Shown one piece after another: positions 42,329 through 50,352 of a stretch of DNA of 64,000 bases. Source of the DNA: Arthrobacter sp. Soil782 (GTDB lineage: Bacteria > Actinomycetota > Actinomycetes > Actinomycetales > Micrococcaceae); NCBI RefSeq assembly GCF_001428435.1, contig NZ_LMSO01000001.1:657656-721655 (forward strand), in the 5' to 3' direction. The number at the start of each line of letters is the position of its first letter. The first letter of the stretch is position 1. The position numbers and the translations under genes were made by a program. The notes beneath the pieces were generated by a model. The model saw only the letters and a program-made list of their open reading frames with translations, was not told where the DNA came from and did not search any database.

Positions 42329-42974
42329 AGGGCCAGAGGAGCTCGCGCCGCCAGCCCTCGCCGCTGCGCACGTAGAGCAGGCGGGTATGGCGTCGCTCCG
42401 GGTCCGCCTGCCAAAACTCCACCCGCTCAGGTGCCACCGTGTAGACAGTCCACGTTGCAGAGCCCTTGTCCTCGATCCCTTCCAGTTCGCGTTCGACGGC
42501 GGCGCTCACGGACTCTGAAGGCCGGATAGTTGCGCTTTGCGCGCCGGCGAGCACCAGGGCACGTGCGCCGGGATGACGACGGCGGAAGTCGGCGTCGTTC
42601 TCTGCCGCCGTTCCTGGCGTCACGGTGCCACTGACGCGGACCTGCCTGCCGACTGACTGCCAGAAGAAAGTCAGGGCGGCATGCGGTGTATTCCGCAGCT
42701 GTCGGCCTTTCGGGCTTTCGCTGCTGGTCGCGAAGGAAAAGCCGCGCTGGTCGAGGTCCTTGAGGATGACAACGCGGGCGGCGGGATGGCCGTCGTCGTC
42801 GGTCGTTGAAACGGTGACTGCGTGCGGAGCGGGGACTCCGCCGTCGATCGCGGCGCTGAGCCAGTCGGTGAACAGGTCCAGCGGAGAATTCGGGGCGGCA
42901 GCAGTGTCGAATGAGGCCATGTCTGTGGGGAAGACGGGCAGTCCGCGCAGCAGGTTCTGGACGGGTGTGTACAT
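42327..42974 (-). CDS. Pyridoxamine 5'-phosphate oxidase family protein
   Basis: 215 residues from the ATG at 42974 (MYTPVQNLLRGLPVFP); an upstream start at 43049 would overlap the divergent PAP2 gene. The PNPOx split-barrel shows ARVVILKDLDQRGFSFATS, GRQLRNTPHAALTFFW and RQVRVSGTV (FMN-binding strands), and the C-terminal RVEFWQADPERRHTRLLY that matches the PdxH dimerisation tail. It could be PdxH itself; the core is shorter than E. coli PdxH at the N-terminus but the FMN residues are kept. Confidence 0.83.
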   Translation of the reverse strand: MYTPVQNLLRGLPVFPTDMASFDTAAAPNSPLDLFTDWLSAAIDGGVPAPHAVTVSTTDDDGHPAARVVILKDLDQRGFSFATSSESPKGRQLRNTPHAALTFFWQSVGRQVRVSGTVTPGTAAENDADFRRRHPGARALVLAGAQSATIRPSESVSAAVERELEGIEDKGSATWTVYTVAPERVEFWQADPERRHTRLLYVRSGEGWRRELLWP

Positions 42975-43042
42975 GGTGGCCAGCCTACGCCCGGCGCGTT
43001 CGCAGCCCTGCAGGGATCGGGCCGCGTTGCTAACCTCGAAGG

Positions 43043-43840
43043 ATGTCATTCCAGGACCCGGAGAACGAAGACCATCACGTCGGCACCCGAGACCTTACCC
43101 GGTGGACTACCCCACTCGGCCGGTTTCTGGTTACGTGCGTCCGGGGAGTGGCGCAGTGGATCGGGCCGCGCTGGGCGCTGTTGCTGCTGCTCGTGGTGGG
43201 CATCGGCGCTGCTGTGTCCCTCACGGTCGCGTCAGCGGAGGTTTACGAGGCGGTGGCGGAGGAGGACGGAATCGCCGCCCTGGACCGGCCTGCACTCAAC
43301 GCCGCGCTTGAGCTGCGCGAGCCCTGGCTCAATGGTGCGGCCACAGCGTTTACCCATCTGGGCGGACCAATCGGTATGCCCATCCTTGCTATCTGTGCAG
43401 TACTCGCGCTGACCCTGGTTCGCCGTTCCGTCACGCCTCTGATTCTCATGGTTGTCGCCGCGGGAGGTTCCCTGCTGATGACGGTCCTCGGCAAGGATGC
43501 CGTCGGGCGGTTGCGGCCCGACCTCCAATACGCGGTGCCGCCGTTCGAGATGTCACCGTCATTCCCCAGCGGTCACACCCTGAACGCAGTCGTCATTTCG
43601 GGGATCACCGCGTACCTGCTGGTGCTGCGCCAGCATTCAAAGCGGGCGCGGGCGCTGACCATTACTGCCGCCGTCCTCTTTGCGTTCATCATGGGACTCA
43701 CCCGTGTCTACCTGGGGCACCACTGGGTCACCGATGTCGCCGTGGCGTGGACGCTGGGACTGGCGTGGCTCGCGCTCGTCATCACGGCGCACCGCCTGTT
43801 GCTGACGTTCCGCAACTATCGGCGGGAGCGGCGGGCGTAG
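43043..43840 (+). CDS. PAP2 family membrane phosphatase
   Basis: 265 residues with six predicted helices. The three PAP2 motifs are complete: KDAVGRLRP, PSFPSGH, and TRVYLGHHWVTD. It dephosphorylates lipid phosphates such as phosphatidic acid or undecaprenyl pyrophosphate at the outer face of the membrane. It begins 68 bp from the divergent PNPOx-family gene. Confidence 0.92.
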   Translation: MSFQDPENEDHHVGTRDLTRWTTPLGRFLVTCVRGVAQWIGPRWALLLLLVVGIGAAVSLTVASAEVYEAVAEEDGIAALDRPALNAALELREPWLNGAATAFTHLGGPIGMPILAICAVLALTLVRRSVTPLILMVVAAGGSLLMTVLGKDAVGRLRPDLQYAVPPFEMSPSFPSGHTLNAVVISGITAYLLVLRQHSKRARALTITAAVLFAFIMGLTRVYLGHHWVTDVAVAWTLGLAWLALVITAHRLLLTFRNYRRERRA

Positions 43841-43882
43841 TTCAGTCGCGACGCTGCGACTCCGCCTCCAGCCGGTCCGCCA

Positions 43883-44014
43883 TCAGCCGGGTGTCGGTAC
43901 CGTTGGCCCGACTGGCCAGCGCAGCAGCGCCGCCACTGGTCCGCCGTCGAGCGCGCCGGAGGGGAACAGCGCCACTTCGGCGTCGGTCAGGACCGCAGCA
44001 CGCAACAACGACTA
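43883..44014 (-). other. Readthrough extension of the baeRF2 gene (42 codons after an amber codon)
   Basis: The baeRF2 frame meets TAG at 44014-44012. The same frame continues with SLLRAAVLTDAEVALFPSG, then GGPVAALLRWP, and stops at TGA 43885-43883. The Rv2629-like family has exactly such a C-terminal segment (...GVGALLR...), so the extension is genuine family sequence after a single in-frame stop. Confidence 0.7.
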
Positions 44015-45022
44015 CGGCGCCGGCACCTCCCCCAGCACGGTGGCACCGGCGGTTTCACCGTCGATCTCGGCGGTCCACGGCTCAGACCCAAGGGCCAGCA
44101 ACCGGTGACCGTTGAGGCCCCGGCTTTCGAGGAAGAGCGTGTCGACCTGCGCCTGCTGCAGCGCATGCACCACCGAGCCGATGCCCTCGGTCGACTCCGG
44201 GTTGGCACGTCCCTTCTGGTTGTTCAGCCGCTCCAGCAGCTGGGCCTGCCGGCGCGCGATGCATTCGGCTACCCGCTTGTTGATTTCCTGTGCATACGCT
44301 TCCTTGTCAGCCCCCTCGGTGCGGCTGTGGCTTTCGACGACGGTGAGGATGTCCTTGGACTGCTCGCTCAGCTGTTCGGCGACGAGGTTGCGGGCACGGA
44401 TGTCCCCTGCAACGACCAAAAGCCTCGCGCGGCAGCTGCGGACAACCTTGTCGATCTCACCGGCGATGTCAGCGGCGTTCGCCTTCCAGATGTTCTCGGT
44501 GCGGTGCTGGTAGCGACCCTGCGACCAGCCGCCGCTCGGGACCTTCTTGAGGTTCTCCGTATCTCCCTCGATGTGAGTCATGCTGTCATCCTGCAGGCCG
44601 TTCGCGCGGCGCAGGTGAATCTCACCGCCGTCGCGGCCTACTTCAGCCACAACGTAAGCGAAGTCGTCCGGACGGTGCCACAGCAGCGGGCACAGGTTCG
44701 GCACTTCGTTGACCGAGGTGAACTCGGGCAGCGCGAGCGGGCCGGGTAGAAACTCATCCAGTTCCACCGAACCGTTCGCCACCACGATCAGCCTCGCCAC
44801 GGGATCCGGCAGGCCCTTCGCGGATCGGCGGAGCGCCTCCGCGACGGCCTTGCGGTCGTCCTTGGTGGCCCCTGCCTCCTCAAGTGCCGAGGCGATGTTC
44901 TCGGGCCGGACGTCGTCGGCATGAAGCGAATCGACATTCCCGGTGCTCGCATCCGTGTAGATGGTTACCCAGGGCCCGGGCTTCCGATAGACATCTGCAA
45001 GCGTGTGCAGGGTGTTGGTCAC
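44012..45022 (-). CDS. baeRF2 domain protein (Rv2629-like), interrupted near the C-terminus by an in-frame TAG
   Basis: 336 residues to the TAG at 44014-44012; about 379 with the downstream frame. The family (eRF1-like release-factor fold, PELO/Vms1 relatives) is recognised from the N-terminal WVTIYTDASTGNVDS, the central RYQHRTENIWKANAADIAGE, RLLVVAGDIRARNLVAEQLS, and the GIGSVVHALQQAQVDTLFLE motif. Family members are about 370 residues and are thought to act at stalled or hibernating ribosomes. A change of CAG (Gln) to TAG would explain the stop. It may be a truncated functional gene, a recent pseudogene, a sequencing error, or a readthrough-regulated gene. Confidence 0.8.
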   Translation of the reverse strand: MTNTLHTLADVYRKPGPWVTIYTDASTGNVDSLHADDVRPENIASALEEAGATKDDRKAVAEALRRSAKGLPDPVARLIVVANGSVELDEFLPGPLALPEFTSVNEVPNLCPLLWHRPDDFAYVVAEVGRDGGEIHLRRANGLQDDSMTHIEGDTENLKKVPSGGWSQGRYQHRTENIWKANAADIAGEIDKVVRSCRARLLVVAGDIRARNLVAEQLSEQSKDILTVVESHSRTEGADKEAYAQEINKRVAECIARRQAQLLERLNNQKGRANPESTEGIGSVVHALQQAQVDTLFLESRGLNGHRLLALGSEPWTAEIDGETAGATVLGEVPAP

Positions 45023-45107
45023 TGCGCCTCCTCATTGATAGCGTTACCGTCGGGTCTATCACTCTCTGAGCTCGAATAAAAGACCTTCCAGCTGAGCAGG
45101 GCAGAAG

Positions 45108-46001
45108 ATGCTAACCAGGCGAAAAGATCCCGCACGCTACGCGGACCGCGGGGATGCCGGGCACTCCCTCGTGGCCGGGTTACGGCCCATCTTTGCCGCC
45201 GTTGAACCGCTCATCCTTGCCCTTCCACGCGGCGGCGTTCCGGTCGCTGCAGTCGTGACCGAGGCGCTTGGGGCACCGCTCGACGTCGTGATGGTGCGCA
45301 AGGTGGGCGTCCCTGAGTTTCCTGAACTGGCAATGGGCGCGGTTGCTTCGATTGGCGGCACCATCGAAACCGTCCGAAATGCGAAGGTGCTGGCCGATGT
45401 CAGGAATGCAGACGCGGTATTCGCACGGGTCGCGGAGCGTGAGCAGGAAGAACTCGTGCGTCGCGAACGGCTGTACCGGGAGGGGCTGGGCCCGTTGGAG
45501 GTCAGCGGGGCAACGGTGGTGATCATTGACGACGGCGTTGCCACTGGGGCCACAATGCTCGCAGCCATTGCGGCGCTCCGGAAAGCCGGCGCCAGCCGGA
45601 TCGTTGCGGCCGCGCCCGTCTTCCTTGGTTCCGCCGCGGCAACGATCCAGGCGTCGGTTGACGATTTGGTGAACCCCTGGTCTGCGCCCGATCTGCCCGC
45701 CGTCGGCAGCGCCTACCGCAGCTTCGATCAGGTTCCGGACGCGGAGGTTCGGCGGTTGTTGCGGGACGTGCGCGGGCGTAGTTTGGGAACCATGACCGAT
45801 TACTCAGATCTCCCCGAGTCCTACCGCGCGTACCTCGCAGGACTCGACGACAGCACGGCCGCGGCTCTCATGCCCGTCCTCAAGCAGTCCGTGGCCGGAG
45901 GCGAGCACGGTGTCCTGATCACTACCGGCCTCGGCCCTGACACACAGGCCGAAGTCTCCTCCGAAGTGCCCTTCGGCGAGGTCCGCGAGACAGTCCGGTA
46001 G
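45108..46001 (+). CDS. Phosphoribosyltransferase with a C-terminal extension
   Basis: 297 residues. The type I PRTase core spans about residues 10-215; the PRPP loop is VVIIDDGVATGATMLAA and the N-terminal PRGGVPVAAVV is typical. Members with this pattern are often fused to dienelactone hydrolase or act as stand-alone predicted PRTases. A 65-residue C-terminal tail (TDYSDLPESYRAYLAGLDDS, then GVLITTGLGPDTQAEV) is not part of the core and is unassigned. It precedes the MBL gene by only 3 nt, so they form one transcript. Confidence 0.85.
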   Translation: MLTRRKDPARYADRGDAGHSLVAGLRPIFAAVEPLILALPRGGVPVAAVVTEALGAPLDVVMVRKVGVPEFPELAMGAVASIGGTIETVRNAKVLADVRNADAVFARVAEREQEELVRRERLYREGLGPLEVSGATVVIIDDGVATGATMLAAIAALRKAGASRIVAAAPVFLGSAAATIQASVDDLVNPWSAPDLPAVGSAYRSFDQVPDAEVRRLLRDVRGRSLGTMTDYSDLPESYRAYLAGLDDSTAAALMPVLKQSVAGGEHGVLITTGLGPDTQAEVSSEVPFGEVRETVR

Positions 46002-46004
46002 CCG

Positions 46005-46820
46005 GTGTTTTCTGATGACGGCGGGCCCACCTCCGGCACGCTGATCTCCAGCGGACCGCTCACACGGTACCGCCTCGCTCCGAACCCAGGGCCGATGAGC
46101 CTCGACGGGACCAACTCCTACGTCATTTCGGCGCCCGATTCGCGGGCCGTGGTAGTGGTTGACCCCGGCCCACTGGACGAGGCCCACCTTGCGGCGCTGC
46201 AGTCCTGCGGGCCGGTGGAGCTGGTGCTCATCACCCACCATCACCGGGATCACACGGAGGCTAGCGCCCGTTTTCATGAGCTGACCGGGGCACCGGTTCG
46301 CGCCTTCGATTCTGCCTACTGTCACGGCGGAAACTCGCTGGCTGACGGCGAGGTTCTTTCCGCCGCCGGTGTGCGGATCAACGTCCTCGCTACTCCCGGG
46401 CACACCGCGGATTCGGGGTGCTTCCACCTGCCCGACGACGGGCCCAACGGCTCCGTCCTGACGGGGGACACCATCCTCGGCCGCGGCACCACCGTGCTGA
46501 GCTACCCCGACGGCACGCTCGGGGACTACCTCCGGTCCCTGGACGTGCTCGAATCTTTGGGCGCCTCCGCAGTCCTGCCGGCGCACGGACCGACCCTCCC
46601 GAACCTCGGGGACGTTGTCCGCGCGTACCGGACGCATCGTTTGGAGCGGCTTGATCAGGTGCGCGCTGCGCTCCTGACGCTTGGTCTCACAGCTGACCGG
46701 GCCGACGTCGGCTCCGTCACCGACCGGGTGTATGCCGATGTTGGCCCTTCGGTGCGCCGCGCGGCCGAGCAGTCGGTTGCTGCGCAGTTGCACTATCTGC
46801 GTGAGGAGCGTTCCTCCTGA
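46005..46820 (+). CDS. MBL-fold metallo-hydrolase (LACTB2-like)
   Basis: 271 residues from the GTG at 46005. The zinc motif is LITHHHRDHTEA; further ligands lie in LATPGHTADSGCFHLPD, LTGDTILGRG and LPAHGP. The C-terminal winged-helix part (RLDQVRAALLTLG) is that of the LACTB2/endoribonuclease-like group, whose human member cuts single-stranded RNA. The role here is unknown. Short spacing to the PRTase gene indicates an operon. Confidence 0.88.
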   Translation: MFSDDGGPTSGTLISSGPLTRYRLAPNPGPMSLDGTNSYVISAPDSRAVVVVDPGPLDEAHLAALQSCGPVELVLITHHHRDHTEASARFHELTGAPVRAFDSAYCHGGNSLADGEVLSAAGVRINVLATPGHTADSGCFHLPDDGPNGSVLTGDTILGRGTTVLSYPDGTLGDYLRSLDVLESLGASAVLPAHGPTLPNLGDVVRAYRTHRLERLDQVRAALLTLGLTADRADVGSVTDRVYADVGPSVRRAAEQSVAAQLHYLREERSS

Positions 46821-46912
46821 CCTGGCGGAACGACGAGCCTCTCTGCTGGGCATGACTTCTCCTCCTGGCGTGCCGGCGGAAGCGAGCGTATCCCCCGCCG
46901 CTCGGACGCTCA

Positions 46913-47581
46913 ATGGACCAGAATGTTCCCATGGCCACTCTCTTGCCGCGTGATCCCGCGGTCGTTGCTCCCGGTGCCGTGCACGTTCCGGACTGGCTGA
47001 GCCTGGACCGCCAGCGGGAGCTCATCGGCGCATGCCGCGAGTGGGCTGCCGGACCCGTGCCCATGCGGCACACCCGGATGCCGAATGGTTCCAGGATGTC
47101 GGTCCAGACGGTGTGCCTCGGGTGGCATTGGGTTCCCTACCGCTACACCAAAACAGCCGACGACGTCGGCGGCGGGCAGGTCGCAGAGTTCCCCTCGTGG
47201 CTGGCTAGGTTGGGGCGGGACGCCGTCGAGGCCGCCTACGGGAAACGCGACGAGTCGTATGAACCCGACGCCGCGCTGATCAACTTCTACGACGCCGCAG
47301 CGAAGATGGGTATGCATCAGGACAAGGAGGAGAAGTCCCTTGAGCCTGTGGTGTCCCTGAGCATCGGGGACAGCTGCGTCTTCCGGTTCGGTAACCCCGA
47401 GAATCGGAACAAGCCGTGGACCGATGTGCAGCTGGAGTCAGGTGACCTGTTTGTGTTTGGCGGCGAGTCGCGGCTGGCGTACCACGGCGTGATGAAGACG
47501 TTTCCGGGAACGGCCGATCCGGTACTGGGACTGGACGGCCGGCTGAACATCACGCTGCGGGTGACGGGCTTGGCCCCGTGA
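46913..47581 (+). CDS. alkB: AlkB-type 2OG-Fe(II) DNA/RNA demethylase
   Basis: 222 residues; an alternative ATG is at 46931. The iron site H-x-D is in GMHQDKEE, the distal His is in RLAYHGVM, and the 2OG-binding Arg is in GRLNITLRVTG. PDAALINFYDAAAKMG is the typical strand before the first His. It repairs 1-methyladenine and 3-methylcytosine by oxidation. It begins 92 bp after the MBL gene. Confidence 0.92.
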   Translation: MDQNVPMATLLPRDPAVVAPGAVHVPDWLSLDRQRELIGACREWAAGPVPMRHTRMPNGSRMSVQTVCLGWHWVPYRYTKTADDVGGGQVAEFPSWLARLGRDAVEAAYGKRDESYEPDAALINFYDAAAKMGMHQDKEEKSLEPVVSLSIGDSCVFRFGNPENRNKPWTDVQLESGDLFVFGGESRLAYHGVMKTFPGTADPVLGLDGRLNITLRVTGLAP

Positions 47582-47636
47582 CGCTGGTCGTCCCAGCCAC
47601 TCAAGCGCAAAATGCCGGCCGAGGGGCTGGAAAGAG

Positions 47637-48158
47637 CTAGTTGAGCAGCCCTCGCAGGTAAGCCGCCTGTCCCGCGTGCTGCAGGCAGTCCTCGATGACG
47701 CTGACCAGCCGCACTCGAAGGGTGACCGGTGGGTCCCAGGACGTATCAATGATGCGGTCCAGATCCGTTTCACCAAGGTTTCCGACGAATTTCATACTGC
47801 GAACGTGTACGGCGCGATGATACTCAACGAGCAGTTCGGCAGAGTCGACACGGACCTTGTCCACGTCATCGGACGCGTGCCCGTAGCCGGTGTCCTCTTT
47901 CGGCAGGTCGAGGCCGAACTTCTCCGCCCAGCCGTCGGCGAGCCACAATTCGTCGCGATCAGCGGCGTCGGCCAGGTGGTTGTCCTGCACCCGGGTGAGG
48001 TGCCAGATCAGCCAGGCGACGCTGTTCCCGGGCGAGCCCGAACTGTCGCCAAGCGTTGGCCGGTAGGCCAGTTGTCCGGCGTCGAGCCCGTCCACCGCCC
48101 GGGACACCGCGTCAGGGATTCGCCCGAAGGCCTCAACAAGCACGTCGCTTCCACTCAT
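47637..48158 (-). CDS. DinB superfamily protein (mycothiol transferase-like, DUF664)
   Basis: 173 residues forming a four-helix bundle. The metal-binding His positions are in WLIWHLTRVQDNHLAD and DCLQHAGQAAYLRG. Actinobacterial members use mycothiol as thiol cofactor for detoxification. This is not related to the DinB polymerase at 40209. It is convergent with alkB. Confidence 0.85.
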   Translation of the reverse strand: MSGSDVLVEAFGRIPDAVSRAVDGLDAGQLAYRPTLGDSSGSPGNSVAWLIWHLTRVQDNHLADAADRDELWLADGWAEKFGLDLPKEDTGYGHASDDVDKVRVDSAELLVEYHRAVHVRSMKFVGNLGETDLDRIIDTSWDPPVTLRVRLVSVIEDCLQHAGQAAYLRGLLN

Positions 48159-48177
48159 GCGCCCAGCCTAGTGACAC

Positions 48178-48247
48178 GCAGAAGCGCCGGAAAGGTGCAG
48201 GATCGTGGTGACGACACCATGATCGTGCACATTCCCGGCGCTTTTGC
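48178..48247. repeat. Dispersed hairpin repeat (GCAGAAGCGCCGG type), copy 2
   Basis: Outer arms GCAGAAGCGCCGG (48178-48190) and CCGGCGCTTTTGC (48235-48247), with one mismatch. An inner TGCA-GATC / GATC-TGCA arrangement also pairs. It shares the outer arms and the GATCGTGG core with the element at 26843-26912. It lies between the DinB-superfamily gene start and the isomerase gene end. Confidence 0.6.
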
Positions 48248-48265
48248 CCTAGCGAGGCCGGGAAC

Positions 48266-49141
48266 TTAGAGGTACGGCTCCACGAGGGACTCGTACCGGG
48301 CCTTCACCGTCGCCAGCACCGAAGCGGCCGGCGCATCCCAGATCTCCTGGTTGAAGATCTCCACCTCGACGGGTCCTGCATATCCGGTCGCAGCAAGCCA
48401 GCGGGTGATCGTCTCGAAGTCGATGTAACCGTCACCCATGTACCCGCGGGACAACAGTGCGTCGGCAGCGATCGGAAGATTCCAGTCGCACACCTGGTAG
48501 GACGCGATACGCCCCTCGGCACCGGCGCGCTGGATCGAGGACTCGAGCGCAGGGTCCCACCACACGTGGAAGGTATCGACGACAACGCCGACGGTCTCTG
48601 CCGGGAACGGCGCCGCAAGGTTTAGGGCCTGGTCCAGCGTCGAGAGCACCGCGCGGTCCGCCGCATACATCGGGTGCAGCGGCTCGAGAACCAGGCGGAC
48701 GTCATGCTCCTGCGCCACCGGAACCAGTTCGGCAATGCGGTCGGCGACGCGCTGGCGGGCAGCGGTGACGTCCTTCGCGCCTGGCGCCGAAGGATCGACG
48801 GCGGTGCCACCGATGAGCGAAGCAGCAGCGGGCAGTCCACCCACCACCATGATCAGCTCACGGGTGCCCAGCGTTGCCGCTTCGACGATCGCCTGCGTGT
48901 TGTCGGCTAGCGCTGCCGCCTGACCTGCTTCATCGGCGGCGGTCAGGAACCCGCCGCGGCACAGGCTTGAGACGGACAGTCCGGCTTCGGAAACGAGCCG
49001 CGCGGCCTTATCCAGACCGGCCTCCGCAACCCGGTCCCGCCAGAGCCCGATGTGCGTCAGCCCGGCGTCGGCGGACAGGGCAACCGCCTCCGCCAGGGTG
49101 ATGTTCTTGGTGGTCGCCGTGTTCAGCGAGAGGCGGCTCAT
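48266..49141 (-). CDS. Sugar phosphate isomerase/epimerase (TIM barrel, AP endonuclease 2 family)
   Basis: 291 residues from the ATG at 49141, which overlaps the DUF993 stop. TIM-barrel family motifs: LADAGLTHIGLW-type early strand (SADAGLTHIGLWRDRVAEAG), LVLEPLHPMYAADRAV with the metal-binding Glu, GVVVDTFHVWWDP with Asp/His, and the final GPVEVEIFNQEIWDA. It interconverts or cleaves a keto-sugar; the substrate is unknown. It is the third gene of a three-gene operon under the LacI-type promoter at 51560-51589. Confidence 0.87.
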   Translation of the reverse strand: MSRLSLNTATTKNITLAEAVALSADAGLTHIGLWRDRVAEAGLDKAARLVSEAGLSVSSLCRGGFLTAADEAGQAAALADNTQAIVEAATLGTRELIMVVGGLPAAASLIGGTAVDPSAPGAKDVTAARQRVADRIAELVPVAQEHDVRLVLEPLHPMYAADRAVLSTLDQALNLAAPFPAETVGVVVDTFHVWWDPALESSIQRAGAEGRIASYQVCDWNLPIAADALLSRGYMGDGYIDFETITRWLAATGYAGPVEVEIFNQEIWDAPAASVLATVKARYESLVEPYL

Positions 49142-50352
49142 GCACCCACCCCATAGCTCGCGAGCAGCCATTCGAACCGGTGCGCGGCGACGTCCGGATC
49201 AGCCAGCAGCCCGGCCTTGTCGGCGAGGCGGAACGTGTCAGCCAGGTGCAAAACGGACCGGCCGGAGTGCAGGCCTCCCACCATCTGGAAGCCGGGCTGG
49301 TGCCCGTTGACCCAGGACAGGAACGCAACCCCGGTCTTGTAATAGAACGTCGGCGCACTGAAGATGTGCTTCCCGAGATCCCGGGTGGAGTCGAGGATGG
49401 CCCGTCCGCGGTGAGCTTCGCCGTCGTCGTACGCCTGCAGGGCTGCCGACGCGGCAGGGTAGATCGCCGCGAAGATGCCCAGCAGCGCATCCGAGTAATG
49501 CGTTCCGTCGCCGTGGATGAGCTCCGGGTAGTTGAAGTCATCGCCGGTGTAGAGCCGGACGCTGGCCGGGAGGGCTGCACGCAGGGCGGTCTCGTGCGAG
49601 GCATCGAGCAGGGACACCTTGACGCCGTCCACCTTCTCGGGCTGCGCGCGGATGAGGTCCAGGAAGATGTCGGTCGCAGCGGAAACGTCATTGCTGCCCC
49701 AGTAGCCGTCCAGCGCCGGATCGAACATCGTGCCGAGCCAGTGCAGGATCACAGGCTCGTCCGCCTCGGCCAGCAGGATCCCGTACACGTACTGGTAGTC
49801 CGCGGGGCTCTGCGCTACGGCTGCGAGCGCGCGGGACGCCATGAGGATGACCTTCGCGCCGGCGTCGGACACTACCTTGATCTGCTCGCGGTAGGCCTCG
49901 ACGACGGCGTTCAGCCCGGCCCGCCCGGACGGCAGGTCCGCGATGGAGAGCTGATCGGTGCCAGCACCGCAGGCAAGCAGGTCCCGGACCGTCTTGCCGC
50001 GCGTAGCGTCCGCATTCGAACCGACGACGGCGGCAGCCTCCGCGCCGGAGCGGCGGATCAGTTCCTGCGTGGCCGGCCAGTCCAGGCCCATGCCCCGCTG
50101 CGCGGTGTCCATGGCGTCGGCGATGCCGAGCCCGTAGGACCAGAGTTCCCGGCGGTAGGCGAGCGTGGTGTCCCAGTCGAGGACCGCGGGCGCACCGGGA
50201 GTGTTGTCCGCGGTGACCTCAGGAATAACGTGTGCAGCCGCGTACGCGTGCCGGGCGGTGAGCGGTGCCATCGGCTTGGCCCATTCCCGGGCGGGTGCGA
50301 GTTCGTAGCGCTCCAGCGAACCGGCCGCAGTGGGGAGGTAGAGCGAGGTCAT
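49138..50352 (-). CDS. DUF993 family protein (DHDPS/aldolase-like)
   Basis: 404 residues. DUF993 proteins are distant members of the dihydrodipicolinate synthase-like class I aldolase barrel. Visible segments include AKVILMASRALAAVAQSPAD, VILHWLGTMFDPALDGYWGS, GVKVSLLDASHETALRAALP (the Lys position of the Schiff base), and LYTGDDFNYPELIHGDGTHY. No reaction has been established that I know of; a retro-aldol step on a sugar acid is a reasonable guess. Both neighbours overlap by 4 nt (ATGA-type), so the three genes are translated together. Confidence 0.82.
   Translation of the reverse strand: MTSLYLPTAAGSLERYELAPAREWAKPMAPLTARHAYAAAHVIPEVTADNTPGAPAVLDWDTTLAYRRELWSYGLGIADAMDTAQRGMGLDWPATQELIRRSGAEAAAVVGSNADATRGKTVRDLLACGAGTDQLSIADLPSGRAGLNAVVEAYREQIKVVSDAGAKVILMASRALAAVAQSPADYQYVYGILLAEADEPVILHWLGTMFDPALDGYWGSNDVSAATDIFLDLIRAQPEKVDGVKVSLLDASHETALRAALPASVRLYTGDDFNYPELIHGDGTHYSDALLGIFAAIYPAASAALQAYDDGEAHRGRAILDSTRDLGKHIFSAPTFYYKTGVAFLSWVNGHQPGFQMVGGLHSGRSVLHLADTFRLADKAGLLADPDVAAHRFEWLLASYGVGA

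Noticed and set aside
45037-45060. GATAG and CTATC 19 bp apart upstream of the baeRF2 gene
   Set aside because: It resembles the arrays at 3544 and 4484 but has only one pair, different inner sequence and different GATAG-CTATC spacing (19 instead of 15); probably chance.
47637-48158. Second DNA polymerase IV because of the DinB name
   Set aside because: This DinB superfamily protein is a four-helix metal-binding thiol transferase-like fold, unrelated to the polymerase.
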